A stretch of 64,000 nt of DNA from Prorocentrum cordatum (lineage: Eukaryota; Sar; Dinophyceae; Prorocentrales; Prorocentraceae), in contig CAUYUJ010009535.1 of NCBI GenBank assembly GCA_963575745.1, forward strand, positions 308,809 through 372,808. Direction: 5' to 3'. This document shows, in pieces, positions 11,264 to 23,407 of the stretch. The notes beneath the pieces are model-generated. The model searched no databases, was not told where the DNA came from, and saw only the letters and a program-made list of their open reading frames with translations. Both the position numbers and the translations under genes were made by a program. How positions within the stretch are numbered: position 1 is the stretch's first letter; every line of letters begins with the position of its first letter.

Positions 11264-13375
11264 CAGGGGCCCCTGTGAGCCGTTCTCGGTCAGAAATGAA
11301 CTCAGGGCGAGAGACTGTCCCCGAGGAGAGCGGTCGAGTCTCCCGGCGGCTGGCGGACTGAGACAGTCATGCAGTGCCACGGGCAGGGGCGACAGCCCAA
11401 AGGGATTGAGAATGAGGTACGATTGTTGAAAAGCTTCATTCATTTTGCGCGTCTGGCCCACGGTCGGAATGCCCTTCGAAATTCTGTCGCGAACATATCC
11501 TTGGATAGGTGTGGGGTTTGATTCTGAAGAGGGGCCGGGGTCTCTGGCGACTCGAGAAAAACGTGACACATACTCAGAATTTTTCGCCGTGTTCGATCTC
11601 TGGGTGCCGTGCCAATGCACTGGGGCCGTCAACAAGTACGGCTCTGAATGAGAACCCGGTCCCAAGCAAAGGGTAGAGAGCTCCAATGGCCAACGACGCA
11701 AAAGGTCGGATCATCGAAAGGATGGGTGGTGGTAGGGCACCGATATCGACCTCGACGCAGGAGCTGGCAGAGACTGGCCCAAAAAGTAAGCGTGGGACAG
11801 GCCACATTCGACTCGGGGTCCTGTTAGAAACGATGAAAACCGTCTAATTAGGAACTCCTTCCTCCGGGGCCACTCCTCAGACCGCCGACATAGTGTTTCA
11901 TTCGCAACTCGGTCATCCAGAGGTCTGGACCCAGACGTTCATCCTCGGTAGTTTTTGACAGCCCCATGGCCCATTGAAGGCCCCCCCCTAAGCGCACAGG
12001 TGCAGCCACTACACTCATTGCCTTCCAAGGTTCTAGATTAAGCATACTGTTTCTAACGCCAGGTGAAAGAGCCGGGGCCCCCGATGATGTGGCTCATGTG
12101 GCTCCACATCATGGTTCCCCAGGCCCCCCATGGTGCCCCTCCATCGTGGCACCCCTCCTAGACATGCGACGTCTTGATATTTGTTCAATGCGCGGTCCCT
12201 GGAAATCCCGACCCTTTCCCAACAGCAGGCTTTGTCATCCCGAGCCCTTTTTTGATAATTCCAAAAACCCAGCGAGGGCTCCCGGCGGCCATAACAACCT
12301 CCCGTCCCGATGTTTTCGCGTCGCGAGCAATTTTGGATGTCTGGGTTCCGTGTAGCTGCATAGAGTTGTTCGGGTCCTTCCGGCGCAGGGATGCCGTCCC
12401 TCTAGATGCCTTTCTGCTTACTGCGTGGCGGCGAGGTTTGTAAAGCGATCGATGACCCTCAGAACGCGTGTTGGCGCCAACGTGCGCCCTGGTTGTCCAT
12501 CGAAGCCCTGCACTGAGACGCAGGCGGTGCAATGATGGCCGGCAAAGGCTGCGAGCTATCGGCGGAGCTGAACGGGGTGAACACACACACACACACACAC
12601 ACACACCACACACACACATATATTAGGCGAACAGATGTCCTGAACTCCTGGAAACAAGGTTCGGCGATCAGCTGTAGCTGATTCTCCCGGCGCCTCCCGG
12701 CGCCGGGAGGAGCCGACAAACGTATCGAGGAGAGGCGCCTGGAGCCAGGGCCGAAACCAACTGCATGCAGGAGATGTCGTACCCCCCCCTTCCCTAACCT
12801 CTCCCTTTCGTCCGACCTGAGAAACGCGAGAGCGCTGATCGATCCAATGGTTGAGCGTTGAGCGAGAGGCCAAGATCAATCGTGGTGGCCCAAGCTCAAC
12901 GTGAAATCGACCGCGTGTTGGTGCAGAACAGCGAGGCCCATGATTTGATGCGCGGCCACAACGAAGCCTGTCACCCACCGCGGAAGTCGATGACATCACC
13001 ATCGATCGTGAAACCATCCAACCACCTTTAGAACTCTGAGCCAGACGCCCGTCGGAGCCCCCTGCGGGGCTGCCGTGTCGAACAAACTGAATGTACGGTA
13101 TCAGCCCCTTCCCAAAAAGACACAATTCAAACCGCTGTCGATGCACATGTTAAGCGCGTCCCCGAAAACTTTCGGGGTGGAAGTGGCCGGCGTACTATTG
13201 CGAAACCTTCAGGTGTATCCGACGGTGTGCAAACTCTCATTACGGAAGGCGGCGATGCGGAACCACGAGAGAACAAGCGATTCGAAGACGCATCCTACAT
13301 ACTGTCTACTTGTCATCACGCCTTCCCGGCAAGGTGAAGGGAGGGGGAGAAGCGGGAATCAGAACGTTTAAGGAG
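11264..13375. other. Gene-poor interval with CA repeat and palindrome
   Basis: I recognise no gene here. There is a CA microsatellite at about 12580-12620 and a perfect 16-base palindrome (CTCCCGGCGCCGGGAG) near 12694-12709. Several open frames of 60-190 codons overlap on both strands without motifs; 11574-11807 on the minus strand has the most protein-like composition but cannot be named. Confidence 0.5.
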
Positions 13376-13440
13376 GGAAGGAGAGCGAGAGACAGAGAGA
13401 GAGAGAGAGAGAGCGAGAGATAGAGAGGGAGGCAGAGGGT
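13376..13440. repeat. GA-rich repeat
   Basis: GAGAGA runs with occasional C or T interruptions. No gene. Confidence 0.85.
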
Positions 13441-13862
13441 TGGCCGACCCGACCCAACCCTCTACCTTCAGGGGTGACATCCGATCTCCCTCTCCACGAC
13501 CCGCCGACCAGCCGTGCTGCGCCTTCCTTGAGGAGCACGGCAGCAGGGAGGCAAGGACATCGGGGCCCCCCACCCGAGGCCAGAATATCTTCTCTATCCT
13601 ACCGTCTCCTTCGCTGACAGTCGATCTATCTCCATCGCCTGCGCCCCTGCCAATAGGAGCTCGTGGCGGAATCGGCTATCCGAGACGGGATTTCTATCCA
13701 AATCACAAGCCCTACTACGGCCTAGAGGCTTATTCGGGAAAACGAACGAGGGCCCCAAACAGTGCGAGCATAGGGGCGGGCGAGGCGGCCCCAGGGGGGG
13801 GCCTGCGGAGAGCCCGCCCAAGGCGCGGTTATCTTCGCGCCCGCGCCGCACAGGGAGCCCCT

Positions 13863-14726
13863 CTACAGCTTGCGGAAGCTGCTACGGTTACGAAAGCCTC
13901 CTTTCACAATAGGCCACATCTCCATGGCCCTCAAATCTACGTCCATGCCGTCCGAGTTGAACAACAATATCGTGATGATGCTCTTCCCAGGGTGCTGAAG
14001 GAACTTGTGATATCTCTTGTCTAACTTGGCACTGTCACGGGGGTCCGCGACGTCCTCCCAAAGTCCACTGTCATCTATGTATCGCCAACGCGGAACGGCT
14101 TCGAAAGTCGTGAAGGTGGTGTCCTTCAGCTCCTTGTTGTCCGCGTTGGCGCTCGATGCTACTGCGGCCTTCGGGTCCATGCCGAGGCCGTTGTGTAGCG
14201 CCACCTCGCTTGTGGGCTCCACCGCCGTGTCCCCGAAGCGGTACTCCTGGACTGTGGTGTCGCTCTCGACGATCTGCTGCACCGGCGGTGCCTCAATGGT
14301 CTCCTGCAGGGAGGCGTCCTCCAGGTTAGCGTTCTCGGTGACCTTCGTGATGAAAGGCGAGACGGGGGCAGGCAGTTTGCCCACAGCCTCGCCCTCGGTA
14401 GCGAAGTTGCTGCGCATCGCCGCCTCGCACTGCTCGAACTTGTCGTTTCCGCCGGTTGTGACGATCAGCTCGTTGCTGTCCACGTTGGGCGGGTTTGCCT
14501 CCTCGGCATTGTTGACAATGTTGGTGTTCAGCTTGTCGATGCTCTCCAGGGTCTCGAAGGTGGTGTGGCTCCGCTTCCTGCTGGCCACTTGGGGCGTGGC
14601 GTCCAAGTTTGAGCGGGACTCGGTCTGCTGCGCCTTCGGGCTGTCGAGCAGAGCATCTAGCAGTTCCTCTTCCACAGGCGTAGAACAATCTCTGAACGCC
14701 ATCTGCACGAGGCCGTACAGTACTCT
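13863..14726 (-). CDS. Exon of WWE-domain protein (C-terminal part)
   Basis: The open frame extends to 14981 (372 codons), but a strong acceptor-like TTCTTTTCAG ends at 14727, so I take the exon to start at 14726 with RVLYGLVQMAF. The last 75 residues (about 14090 to the stop) look like a WWE domain: RWRYIDDSGLWEDV at the start, a helix (SAKLDKRYHKFL), and a final VDLRAMEMWPIVKGGFRNRSSFRK that fits the basic end of the fold. WWE domains bind poly-ADP-ribose units and usually sit in PARPs or ubiquitin ligases; no catalytic domain is visible here. The middle of about 190 residues is acidic and Ser/Thr-rich, probably disordered. Upstream exons were not found with confidence, so this is a partial gene. 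Family call is by eye only. Confidence 0.5.
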   Translation of the reverse strand, partial: RVLYGLVQMAFRDCSTPVEEELLDALLDSPKAQQTESRSNLDATPQVASRKRSHTTFETLESIDKLNTNIVNNAEEANPPNVDSNELIVTTGGNDKFEQCEAAMRSNFATEGEAVGKLPAPVSPFITKVTENANLEDASLQETIEAPPVQQIVESDTTVQEYRFGDTAVEPTSEVALHNGLGMDPKAAVASSANADNKELKDTTFTTFEAVPRWRYIDDSGLWEDVADPRDSAKLDKRYHKFLQHPGKSIITILLFNSDGMDVDLRAMEMWPIVKGGFRNRSSFRKL

Positions 14727-15115
14727 CTGAAAAGAAGGCTCCCAATAGGAGTCGATGAGGGTGTCGACGGCTGTGTCGCGCAGGGCAGGAACCTCCACGA
14801 CAATGTACTTGGTCCCAGCATGTGCACAACCACGTTCGAGGCCTGCCTCGGACGCCGCACTGTCTGGCTGTGGAAGCCCAAGGGGAGGATGAGGCAGTGC
14901 CGATGGTGTTCTGTGCAGTGCGCGCACAAGTCCAAGCCAGATCGCTGTGCCCTGCGGGCCGCAGAGCGCTGGAACCGACATCGCCGCGCCATCGACGCCG
15001 AAATATATGAGGCGGTCACCTTACAGGCGGCACGCTCCCAATCGCACATCGGCTCGTGGTACGGAAGCTGGCGGGAAGGCTAGCGGGCACCTGGAGCCAA
15101 TATGGTTGCTTGAGC

Positions 15116-15314
15116 CAGGAGGAGGAGCAGGAGGAGGAGGAGGAAGAGGAGGAAGAGGAGGAGGAGGAGGAGCAGGAGGAGGGGGTGGGAGGAGGAGGAG
15201 GAGGAGGAGAAGGAGGAGGAGGAGGAGAAGGAAGAGAAGGAAGAGGAGGAGGAGGGAGGAGGAGGAACGAGGAGTAGGATGGAGGAGGAGGAGGAGGAGG
15301 AGGAGGGAGGAGTG
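15116..15314. repeat. GAG purine tract
   Basis: Imperfect (GAG)n with GGA and GCA variants on the plus strand. Glu- and Arg-rich frames over it are by-products. Confidence 0.9.
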
Positions 15315-15448
15315 GCAGAAGGCAGCCTTGACCTCTCGTACGCTGGGGGCCCGTTTATGGCGGGGGCGCGTCGCCGAGCTGTGCCATCGGGCCGCCCGCG
15401 AGGTCAGGGCTCAGCGCGGCCTCGGAGGCCCGCGGCCGCCAGAGGCGG

Positions 15449-15841
15449 CTACCAGGAGTTGCCGGAGTTGTGGCTGCTGGCGGCCTTCGCGGTGGGCGAC
15501 GTCGCGCCGGGCTCTGGAGAGGTCGGCTTCTTCGGCGCGCTGTCCCCCATCCCCTTCTTCGGATGAGCCTCGGACGCCACTGACAAGGTGACCGAGGTGT
15601 CCACACCTTCGTCCTGTACTACGTCGATGCGCCGCCGCATGCGCGCAAGGCGGGCGGCTATCCGCAGTGTGCTGTGCTGGGCAAGGTCAGTTCTGTCTGC
15701 CATTCCGCTGCCAAGCTGCTGGAAGGTCGACGCCGCAAAGCCCGAGGAGAAGTTCGAGGTGGCCGATGCGGTGGCCCCGCAGGTGCCTCCGTGCGAGCCA
15801 GCCTGGGCAGCGCTGGCCAGGCGCGGGGTCTCTGTCGCCAA
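15449..15841 (-). CDS. Possible exon, unknown protein
   Basis: This minus frame of 130 codons has balanced composition over GMADRTDLAQHSTLRIAARL and a Lys/Pro/Ser-rich end, unlike the neighbouring purine-tract frames. There is no recognisable domain and no clear start or splice signal. It may be an exon of the same minus-strand gene as the WWE exon, or a chance frame in GC-rich DNA. Confidence 0.25.
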   Translation of the reverse strand: MATETPRLASAAQAGSHGGTCGATASATSNFSSGFAASTFQQLGSGMADRTDLAQHSTLRIAARLARMRRRIDVVQDEGVDTSVTLSVASEAHPKKGMGDSAPKKPTSPEPGATSPTAKAASSHNSGNSW

Positions 15842-16274
15842 CGCCGTGCCGCCGCCTCCGACCTTCGAGGCCCGTGGTGGCTTGGGCGAGGCGGCCTATG
15901 GCATATGGAGGCGCTGTTGGTGATCCCCCAGATGCTGGTACCGAGCGGGTTTCCGAATGTCTCCGAGACGCTGGTGGCCGTTGTCTGTTATGTACACGGC
16001 GGAGCTCTTGACTCCCAGCAAGGGTGGGATGGATGTTGGGGCGGGGAGCTGGGCTTTCAGATCAGGGTGCACGTGCTGTTCGAGCGGGTAAAGCAGGGTA
16101 CCAGGCCCACGAACTGGCACAGAGCTCATAAGCAGTACTCCAGGTCAGGTGCAGGTGCTGTCGCTGCACACGTTCCCGGACTCTTCGTCCACTGTCCTCG
16201 CCGTGTCGACGTCGGACATGAGGATGATGGGAGGATCTAGTCGGGGGAGATAAACTGCGTAGTGACCGAGAATG

Positions 16275-16374
16275 CTTGTCGTAACGACGTGGCCCGTTCC
16301 AAGAGGCCTGTCGTAACGGCGCGGCCCGTTCCAAGATGTGTTCGTCTTGACAGCGCAGCCCGTTCCAAGACACA
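16275..16374. repeat. Three tandem units of about 32-34 bp
   Basis: Three head-to-tail copies, each ending GCCCGTTCCAAGA (near 16304, 16336 and 16370). The first two also share TGTCGTAACG. Read on the minus strand they give repeated SWNG words. Confidence 0.8.
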
Positions 16375-17394
16375 AACTTGCGCTCGACCTTAACCGTAAC
16401 GCCTCTCGTGGGCGCTGTGAACAAGGACCGTGGCTGCTGCAACCTCTCACTGCCTAATCTGGCGTGCAGCTCGTCGTAGCTTGTCGCCCGCCGCTGAACC
16501 CTGGAGTGCCCTTAGCGCTGGGCCTCGTGAGCGCGAGGGGCATGGCTCCTCGCTCGTGCTCCGGCATCTGCGGGCTGTTGGAGGGCAGAGGGCTGGAGGG
16601 GCTGGTTGAGGTGGGCGTTTCCTCTCCGCGCGGGGCGGACCGGCGGCACGAGTGGCCAGAGATGGGGATCAAGCTCGCTCTGCACAGCTCCGCCGCTCCG
16701 CCAGCGGGGACAGACCCTCGCACGCACGGACTCTCGTCATCCCTCTTGCGTACAGTCTTTGGCAGTGTGGAGGCTGCGGGAAATGCGAGGAGGCTCGGGG
16801 TTGACGGAAGAGGCTCTGGGTTTGGCTCTCATGCTGCATGCCGTCCCACATCCTACCCACCTCGTACCCGTCGAGCTCGTATAGCAGAACGTGCTGCAAT
16901 GTTTAATTCGGCTGACCCCGCCTTGGCTTGCACTCGGCCCTGCTGTTGGGCTGCCTGCAATACTTACCCGACCTCCTCATCATGTTTCTCTCCATCTTGG
17001 TCTTTCCTTGCCACGTGCATCACCCTGGATTGCCGTGTGGGCATGTCCAGATTGCTGTTGATGGTGGGGAGGCCCAATCGGTGGACACAAAGACGCCTAA
17101 CTTCGCGCTGCGCGAATACATTCGCGCTTCGCGCCGCCCCCCAGGGGAGACGGGGAGGATGAGGAGGAATCGAAGCCGAACCACGAAGCGCGCATAACTT
17201 CGCGCCCTCGAGGGCGCCCTCGTGGATATGGAGGTGCTGGAGGTGGTGCTCGCTTTTGCGTGCCTTGGGTACCCCTTCCGCCATCAGCATCGGGGGTCCC
17301 CGTGCTGCTCCTGCGGGAGGGGCTGCGCACGCGCGTGGACCTTCGGCTGACGCTGCGGGCCGAGCGCCCCCATAGCATGGCAAAGAAAGAGCGG

Positions 17395-17655
17395 CAGGAG
17401 GAACGGAAAGAAGAGAGGAGGAGGAGGAGGAGGAGGAGGAGGAGGAGGACGAGGAGGAGGAGGCGAAGGCGGAGGCGGAGGAGGAAGAGGGAGAGGGGGA
17501 GGAGGAGTAGGAGGAGGAGGAGGAGGTGGAGGAGGAGGAGGATAAAAAAAGGAGAAAGAGGGGGAGGAGGAGGACGATGAAGGGGGAGGAGGAGGACGAG
17601 GAGGAGGAGGGAGGAGGAGGAACGATGAGTAGGATGGAGGAGGAGGGGGAGTGGC
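17395..17655. repeat. GAG purine tract
   Basis: Long imperfect (GAG)n on the plus strand. No gene within it. Confidence 0.9.
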
Positions 17656-17852
17656 AGGAGGGAGAGCCCTTCCGCCCCAAACCACCGACAGCTCGACTGG
17701 CTCTGGTCGCGGGCCCCTGGAGCTGGGCCTCTCGACCCCTTTCCCAGGACCGGCTTTTTTCATTATGAGCCCTCTCTGGCGACGGCCCTGGGTCCCAGAC
17801 ACTGCCCCCAACGCCAAAAACTTGCGAGCACGCATTGTGCAAGGGCGGGGAT

Positions 17853-18040
17853 CTATCCAGACCCAGTGCCTGGGGAAGTGACATCCTGGGCCCCCAGCGG
17901 GCGGTGGATGAGCATGTATTTGGCCCCAGGGGGCCCGAATGTATCCACATCTACCGCCTGCCAGGATCCCCGAAGATCGATCTCCTTGGCGGTGGTTCTG
18001 GGTAGAAACCCGCCTCGGACATTGGGCGCGATGTTTTCGG
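17853..18040 (-). CDS. Possible short exon, unknown protein
   Basis: The minus frame reads RGGFLPRTTAKEIDLRGSW and then GAKYMLIHRPLG. A similar phrase, GDKYMLATPLG, occurs on the minus strand near 22350-22385 in another frame context. The shared KYML..PLG pattern hints at related exons or a shared repeat. No start, stop or splice site could be fixed. Confidence 0.2.
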
Positions 18041-18599
18041 GTCGTGGAGGACTGGGCCTGTCCCCGGAGTCCCACGAGATTCGTGCTGCGCGAGCTCGCC
18101 GGAATGCTCCGCAGCATGAACTCCGTGTTGCGCAAGCCCGGCAGGATGCTCCGCGACGGCCACCTGCAGACAGCGGCGATTGCTCGCCAGACCGAGTCCG
18201 CACTGCACCGACAAGCAAGGGCGAAATGTGCGCCAACCAAGCCGCTGCGCCGTGTGGTGTGCCCGTGACGTGCGCGCGTCACGTCGTACCGCTCCGCCAA
18301 CCGCGAGAGGGGTGTCCCCGCTCCGCCAGCCGCGAGTGGAATGCCCCCCTGTCCCCAGACGCCTCGCGACTCGAGCACATCAAGACGGTCGGTTCTTTCC
18401 AATGCTCGGCGTCGGGGGGGGGGGCGTCTGGGGCACCTGGACTGTCAAGCAGAAGTGAAACAGGCTTGGAAACGGTCCAGAGGTCCATGGGGCCCCGCAT
18501 TGAGAAAGAAAACCAAAAGTCGGAGGTCTGGGGATGCATCTCTCACCCACAGCGCTGTGTGCCCATGGCTAATCTACATTGCACCATCGATTTCGACAA

Positions 18600-19440
18600 T
18601 CGGCAAGCGCGGCGCTGACTATGGACAACCTGATGTCATACACTGTGTTTGTTTTCGACCTTCGCGACCTCCAAGCATGCACTCGCAATGCTGCCAAGAT
18701 GAGATATCGAGAAGTGTCTCATGCTGCGATGTTCTACGCCACTACGCCATGACGACTGCTGTGCTGCCGCGAAGGTGGAACTAGCCGCGTGCAGATCCAG
18801 ACTCTCTCTCCTTTCTCCTCAGCTTCACCTTCATAATGCCTCCCTTCATTCCGTATTTCCTCGCCTACCACTCTATCGAGAGCTCCACAGCCGGGATTTC
18901 ATCATGCTGCTCTGCAATCGCCCCACGCGGCTTCAGGAACGTATCGTTTCCTTCCGCCTCCCCATCTTCTTCCGCATCCTCCCCTTCCCAAGACGGGCCA
19001 AGGATGCCCTCAATGTGAAGCTTCCAAGAGACCCCCAACATTGACCAATGCTGGAAACTGCTCGGGCTGATCTAACTTGTAATTTCACGTGCGCTCCCGC
19101 TCCTACGACTTCGACTCCTCCGCGTCACCATGCTTCGTCATCCTTCCGTGGCCCTCGGAGATTCCACGTTGAAATAATAAAGGGTTGACATATTGACGTG
19201 CCTTCTCACTTTTCCCAAATTCAACACTTTGAAAGGTTGATCTAGACCTTTCAACATGTCAATGTGTCGACCTGCATGAATATCAAATCGTTTCGAATGA
19301 ATCTCTCGACCTGCACACAAAGTGGATAGCTACAACGCGTCAAAGATCAGCTGGCCCCGACGACGATGAGTGAAACCTTCAACATGTATTAGGGCATCGA
19401 TCGTAATGGTCCCTGGCGTTGAAATATCGTGACGTTCTCG
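18600..19440. other. No gene recognised; dyads near 19190-19300
   Basis: A less GC-rich interval. Around 19230-19257 the words TTGAAAGGT and ACCTTTCAA form a perfect inverted repeat, inside a looser pair made by GTTGACATATTGACG and CATGTCAATGTGTCGAC. This could be another small foldback relic. Confidence 0.4.
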
Positions 19441-19615
19441 GGAATGAACAAACAGCGTTCAAAACTCACTATGTCACCGCTCGTATTCGGAACATTGGCA
19501 TTCGACGTGTTTCGTTCCATCGATCGCCAAGAAATCCTCTCGTCCTGCGAATATGACTATGATGTGCTGTGTGCCCGATTATGCGTGCCACTGTCGGCAC
19601 GAGAAAGAATCCGAA

Positions 19616-19962
19616 TGTGGATGTACGCATGTACGCATGACTGCGTGTGTGTGTGCATCTACTGGTATGTGTATGCATGTATGCGCGTATGCAGGTATGG
19701 GTGTATGTGTGCACGCATGTACGTGCGTACGGATGTATGTACGCATGTAAGAATGAGTGTTCGATGTATGCAAATATGTATGTATAGCGGGGGTGTACGC
19801 GCACATGCGTAGATGCATGTATGTACGCATGCATACACGCATGTGTGTATGCATGCGCGCGCATGTAGACATTTGCGTAGGTGCATATGTACACATGCGT
19901 GTATGTAGGTCTGCGCGCATGTATGCAGTTCTGCATTTCTGTATGCACGCACGTATGTGTGC
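19616..19962. repeat. ATGTAYGCATG-type minisatellite
   Basis: About 350 bases of short units such as GTATGTACGCATG, strongly alternating purine and pyrimidine. Both strands are open and give Met/Cys/Val or His/Thr/Tyr repeats, as expected for such an array. Confidence 0.85.
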
Positions 19963-20119
19963 GATCACGCATGCCTGATCTGCTACCACATCAAAAAGGC
20001 AGTCTTCCAGAACCCGCGTGACGGGCAACCTTCAAGCAACGATCTCAGTGAGGCCAGCGTGCTATCACGGTGCGAACGGCAACAAGTTAAACGCAACAAA
20101 ACACTGACATCTTGCGCAA

Positions 20120-20195
20120 ACAGGGAGGGGGAGGAGGAGGAGGAGGAGGAGGAGAAGGAGGAGGAGGGGGAGGAGGAGGAGAAGCAGGAGCAGAT
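20120..20195. repeat. GAG microsatellite
   Basis: Nearly pure (GAG)n on the plus strand. Confidence 0.9.
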
Positions 20196-20365
20196 TTGAG
20201 GAGGTTGATGAGGGAACAGAGGGGAGCAGGAATACCCAATAATACTGCAATGCATCCGCCCCCAGCAGGAGTCATCCAGTCGTTGGTATATGGACCTCGC
20301 GGCCTGATCAGCCGCATCAGATACACCCAGCATGAAACGATATAACGAATCGACGACTGGTGCCA

Positions 20366-21490
20366 TCAAGAGCCACGCCACAGTACGTTCTGTGCAAGGC
20401 GGGTCAGCATGAGGAGGGCGGACAAAAATTGGGCACGAAGGCAAAGGAACTGCGCAGACACCGTGAGCTGAACTTTGTCGCCAGCTTCGATAGGAACATC
20501 GCCGACCCAGACACGCCAAGGACTGGCCGCAAGGCAGCTGGAACACAAGAACTGATTTGCCACCGCATGCCACGGCGGAACGGTACAATCTCTGAAAAAT
20601 AAAACTGTGTGGTTGCCTCCAGCCGCAATTTGCGCGTAGGCCAGGTCAGATACGCATCCCCCCCCTGCGGGTCCTGGAGCCTCCGAAAGAAGCAAGACCC
20701 GAGACGGTCCGAGTGGGCCCCAAATCGCCAAACTATCTATCCAAAACGCCTTCAAGCCCTCCAGACTGCCAAGAAGGCCGCCAAAACGTCACAAGAAGCC
20801 TCCAAGAGCACTCCCGAGAAGGGCCCCGCGAAGCAAAATCCATTGGTTTTCACATGTTGTCCCAGGGTTTGGGCGTTCTCGCCTTTTCCACTCCCCGCCG
20901 CTTCAAGACTGCCCAAGATGCCCCCAAGATCGCCCCAGGACGGCCTAAGCGGCCTCCACGAGGGCCCCCATACGGCCCAGGAGGACCCCAAGACACTCCA
21001 CAACGCCTCCAAGAAGGCCCAAGAGACCCCTTAGACGGCCTAACAGCGTGCCCAGACGGGGGACCCGAATGGACACTCCTAGCCCTCGGCCCCGAGAGGC
21101 TGTCAGGAGGCCCCAAAAGGTTCCCAAGAGACCCCAAGAGGCCCACAGGAGGTCCCCAGGAAGCCCGAACAGGCTCCAAGAGGCTCCCAAGAGACCATCG
21201 AGAGGCCCCAGAATTCATTCCCAGAGGCCCCCGAGAGCCTTCCGAGGAGACCCCAGAAACACCCCACTGGCCCACGTCAGCGTCGTCGTCGTCGCCGACG
21301 CCGCCGTTGTCATCGGGGTCAGCGGCACCAGCAGTAAGGCCTTCGCAATAAGACTGTGGTGGTCTCCAGCTGCAACTTGCGCGTAGGTCGGCTCCGCGAA
21401 TAGAGGAAGCCGCACTGACCAGACTCGTTCCAGCCGCAAGCCACGGCACAGCCATCGTCGCTCATGAACAGAACCGACCAACACACGGAA
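20366..21490 (-). pseudogene. Decayed RCC1-like repeat pieces
   Basis: Two minus-strand pieces look like blades of an RCC1 (regulator of chromosome condensation) propeller. The upstream piece (about 21340-21480) reads DDGCAVACGWNESGQC and, after a frame change, AEPTYAQVAAGDHHSLIAKA. The downstream piece (about 20560-20665) reads LAYAQIAAGGNHTVLFF and, after another shift, SAVACGGKS. The Y.Q.AAG..H pattern followed by DG.AVACG is the blade signature. Between them lie about 650 bases of CCCAAGAGGCC-type repeats, which could be an intron. Frame changes within each piece argue for a pseudogene or several tiny exons. Related sequence recurs at 27870-27945. Confidence 0.5.
20700..21280. repeat. CCCAAGAGGCC-type degenerate tandem repeat, copy 1
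   Basis: Imperfect 10-12 base units rich in CCCAAG and AGGCC. The segment is homologous to 27340-27870: both contain a non-repeat insert (near 20820-20940 and 27410-27530) and a shared GGGCCCAGACGGG/GACCCGAA-type junction (near 21040-21075 and 27635-27670). Frames over it are Gly/Leu/Trp/Ser repeats. Confidence 0.7.
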
Positions 21491-22153
21491 GTCGCACAAC
21501 GCGACGCGCCAAACCGGCCAAGAATCCGAGAAGCCAGGCCACCAAACACACAACATCTAAGGCCCTGAATCATCGCCCGGCTGGAAAACGCCGCTGGGAA
21601 GACGAGGCGTACGATGGAACAGCGCACGTGGGACAAGAAGCACAGACACCGAAGCCAGGAAAGATAATCCCGAAACCAATCACCAGCGTTAAAACACAAT
21701 GATGTGAAAGGGGGCGGCGGATGTGGCGCAAGCCTTTGGCATCTCTGGAGGGAGGTTTCTGGAGGCATCCGAATCTAGAAACCATCGCGCAGGCGTCTGG
21801 CGGCCCAGGAACCATCCAGAACCGTCCAGGGAAACTCGATCCTCGAAGGCTAGAATCCGATTAACATGAAAGGAAACACTGCAATGGAAACTGGTCCTGG
21901 GCCCCACATTTTCACGAGGACCCGCTCATCGAGAACCGTGCTCGACGGCCCTGGGGCCCGGGGAGGGCCGCGGGAGCCCCTCCCTGTCCTCCAGGACCGC
22001 GCATCTTCCACGGCGACGCCGAGCACGAGTTAAGGAGGCGTCGACGAACGGTGCAGAATAAAACTGCTTGAATAGAGCACCGTGGTCTCCAATCCTCCCT
22101 CCTCGCCCCCCCTCCCCCCTCCTGCCTCCCACTTCCTGCCTCCTGTCTCCTCT

Positions 22154-22408
22154 TCAACTTCCTCTCCCTCCTCCCTTCTCTCCTTCGTCCTGCTTGCGCT
22201 GCAGCCCCGCTTTGACTCTTCCTGGTGCATCCTCAGTGGTGACTCCGACCACGAGTGAGGGGTCGAAGAGCGGTACAAAAAAACTTGTTCCGCCGTCAGG
22301 GACGCCTGAGGCAGGGCTGCTGATATTAACTTTCCAGCCGCCCAGGGGAGTTGCCAGCATGTATTTGTCCCCGACGGCTTCGCAATATGGATGGGGTCCG
22401 CATGTCAA
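22154..22408 (-). CDS. Possible exon, unknown protein
   Basis: The minus frame AVGDKYMLATPLGGWKVNIS continues through PDGGTSFFVPLFDPS with normal composition, then becomes Lys/Glu-rich over the CTCC tract at 22080-22200. It shares the KYML..PLG phrase with 17853-18040. No function assigned. Confidence 0.22.
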   Translation of the reverse strand: MTCGPHPYCEAVGDKYMLATPLGGWKVNISSPASGVPDGGTSFFVPLFDPSLVVGVTTEDAPGRVKAGLQRKQDEGEKGGGRGS

Positions 22409-22839
22409 GCCCCATGAGGTGGCGATCCACAGTCACGTGGGGCAGTTGCAGCAGCATGTTCCCCAGACCCTGCTGCTGCGACGATGGTGCAAGTGGCTCG
22501 CGAGGAGCCGCAGACAGTCACCCTGAAGCTCGCCTGGGACCCCGTGGTGCAGCCGATCTTCCATGGACATGCTGCGCCGGGTGTGCGTGAGCCCACCGAT
22601 GTGCGCAGCTGCACTGCACTGGCGATCCCGCAGAGGGCAGAGGCTCCAGCGTTGGCAGCAGCGACCGCTCCGCTGCCGGGGCGCTGGACGCCGGCGCGCG
22701 TGCCGCCTCCGCCCGCTCGGGCGGCAGCTTCGCCACGCCACACCGCCGCCGCCGCTTGGAGGAGAAGCATGGCGGGCCGCTCCCGCCTGTGGCCGAATTC
22801 CCGCACATGCCCTGCGTGGGGACTCCAGCGCCGTGGAGG

Positions 22840-23407
22840 CGCTGCAGTGCGACACGAATTTCATTGCAGGAGGGCATCATGGTGATGAAGATCGCAGTCT
22901 ATCTCCCCCCAAAGCATCTCATGGCGCTGCCTCCGCTGGATCCGCCGACTGTCCGGCTGGCGCTCTGGCGGCTGCTGAGGTCCTAGCCTGCGCTGCGTCA
23001 GCAGCAGCTTCTCTGGAGGCGCTGACCCATGGAGATAAAGATGCCGATCCCGAGTGTGAACATTTTTCGTGCGTTTCTGCCATGCTCGTGGACAGCAAGA
23101 CAAGGGCGCTGTGGAGATGCCGTTTTTCCCCGACTGCCACGGCAAGCAGATGGGCTGCACGGTGGAGCCCATCAGGGTGAAGTGCACGGCCAAGTTTACC
23201 TGGCGCCAGTTGCATAAGCTCGCTATTCGCTTGGCCACGAACAATGGTGTTGTCTTGACGTCAGTGGCAGCATTCACCAACAGTAGCGACAGTCTTTGTA
23301 AGCTCGACGTTGGTCTGGATGCGAATATTTTCGTTTCGATCACGTCCCTCGACGGTGATGTTCATCTCCTGCTTCTTGCGGGTTGCATGGGGCCAGAGGT
23401 GTCGTAA
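22840..23407 (+). CDS. Possible coding segment with a frame change
   Basis: Plus-strand frames have protein-like composition: about 22850-23100 (PECEHFSCVSAMLVDSKT near its end) and then, in another frame, 23110-23407 (KCTAKFTWRQLHKLAIRLAT, LCKLDVGLDANIFVSITSL) to a stop. This could be two exons or one frameshifted gene. I do not recognise the family. Confidence 0.25.

Noticed and set aside
15100-15120. GCTTGAGCCA as a reverse-strand spliced-leader relict
   Set aside because: Only nine bases match, with no further similarity upstream.
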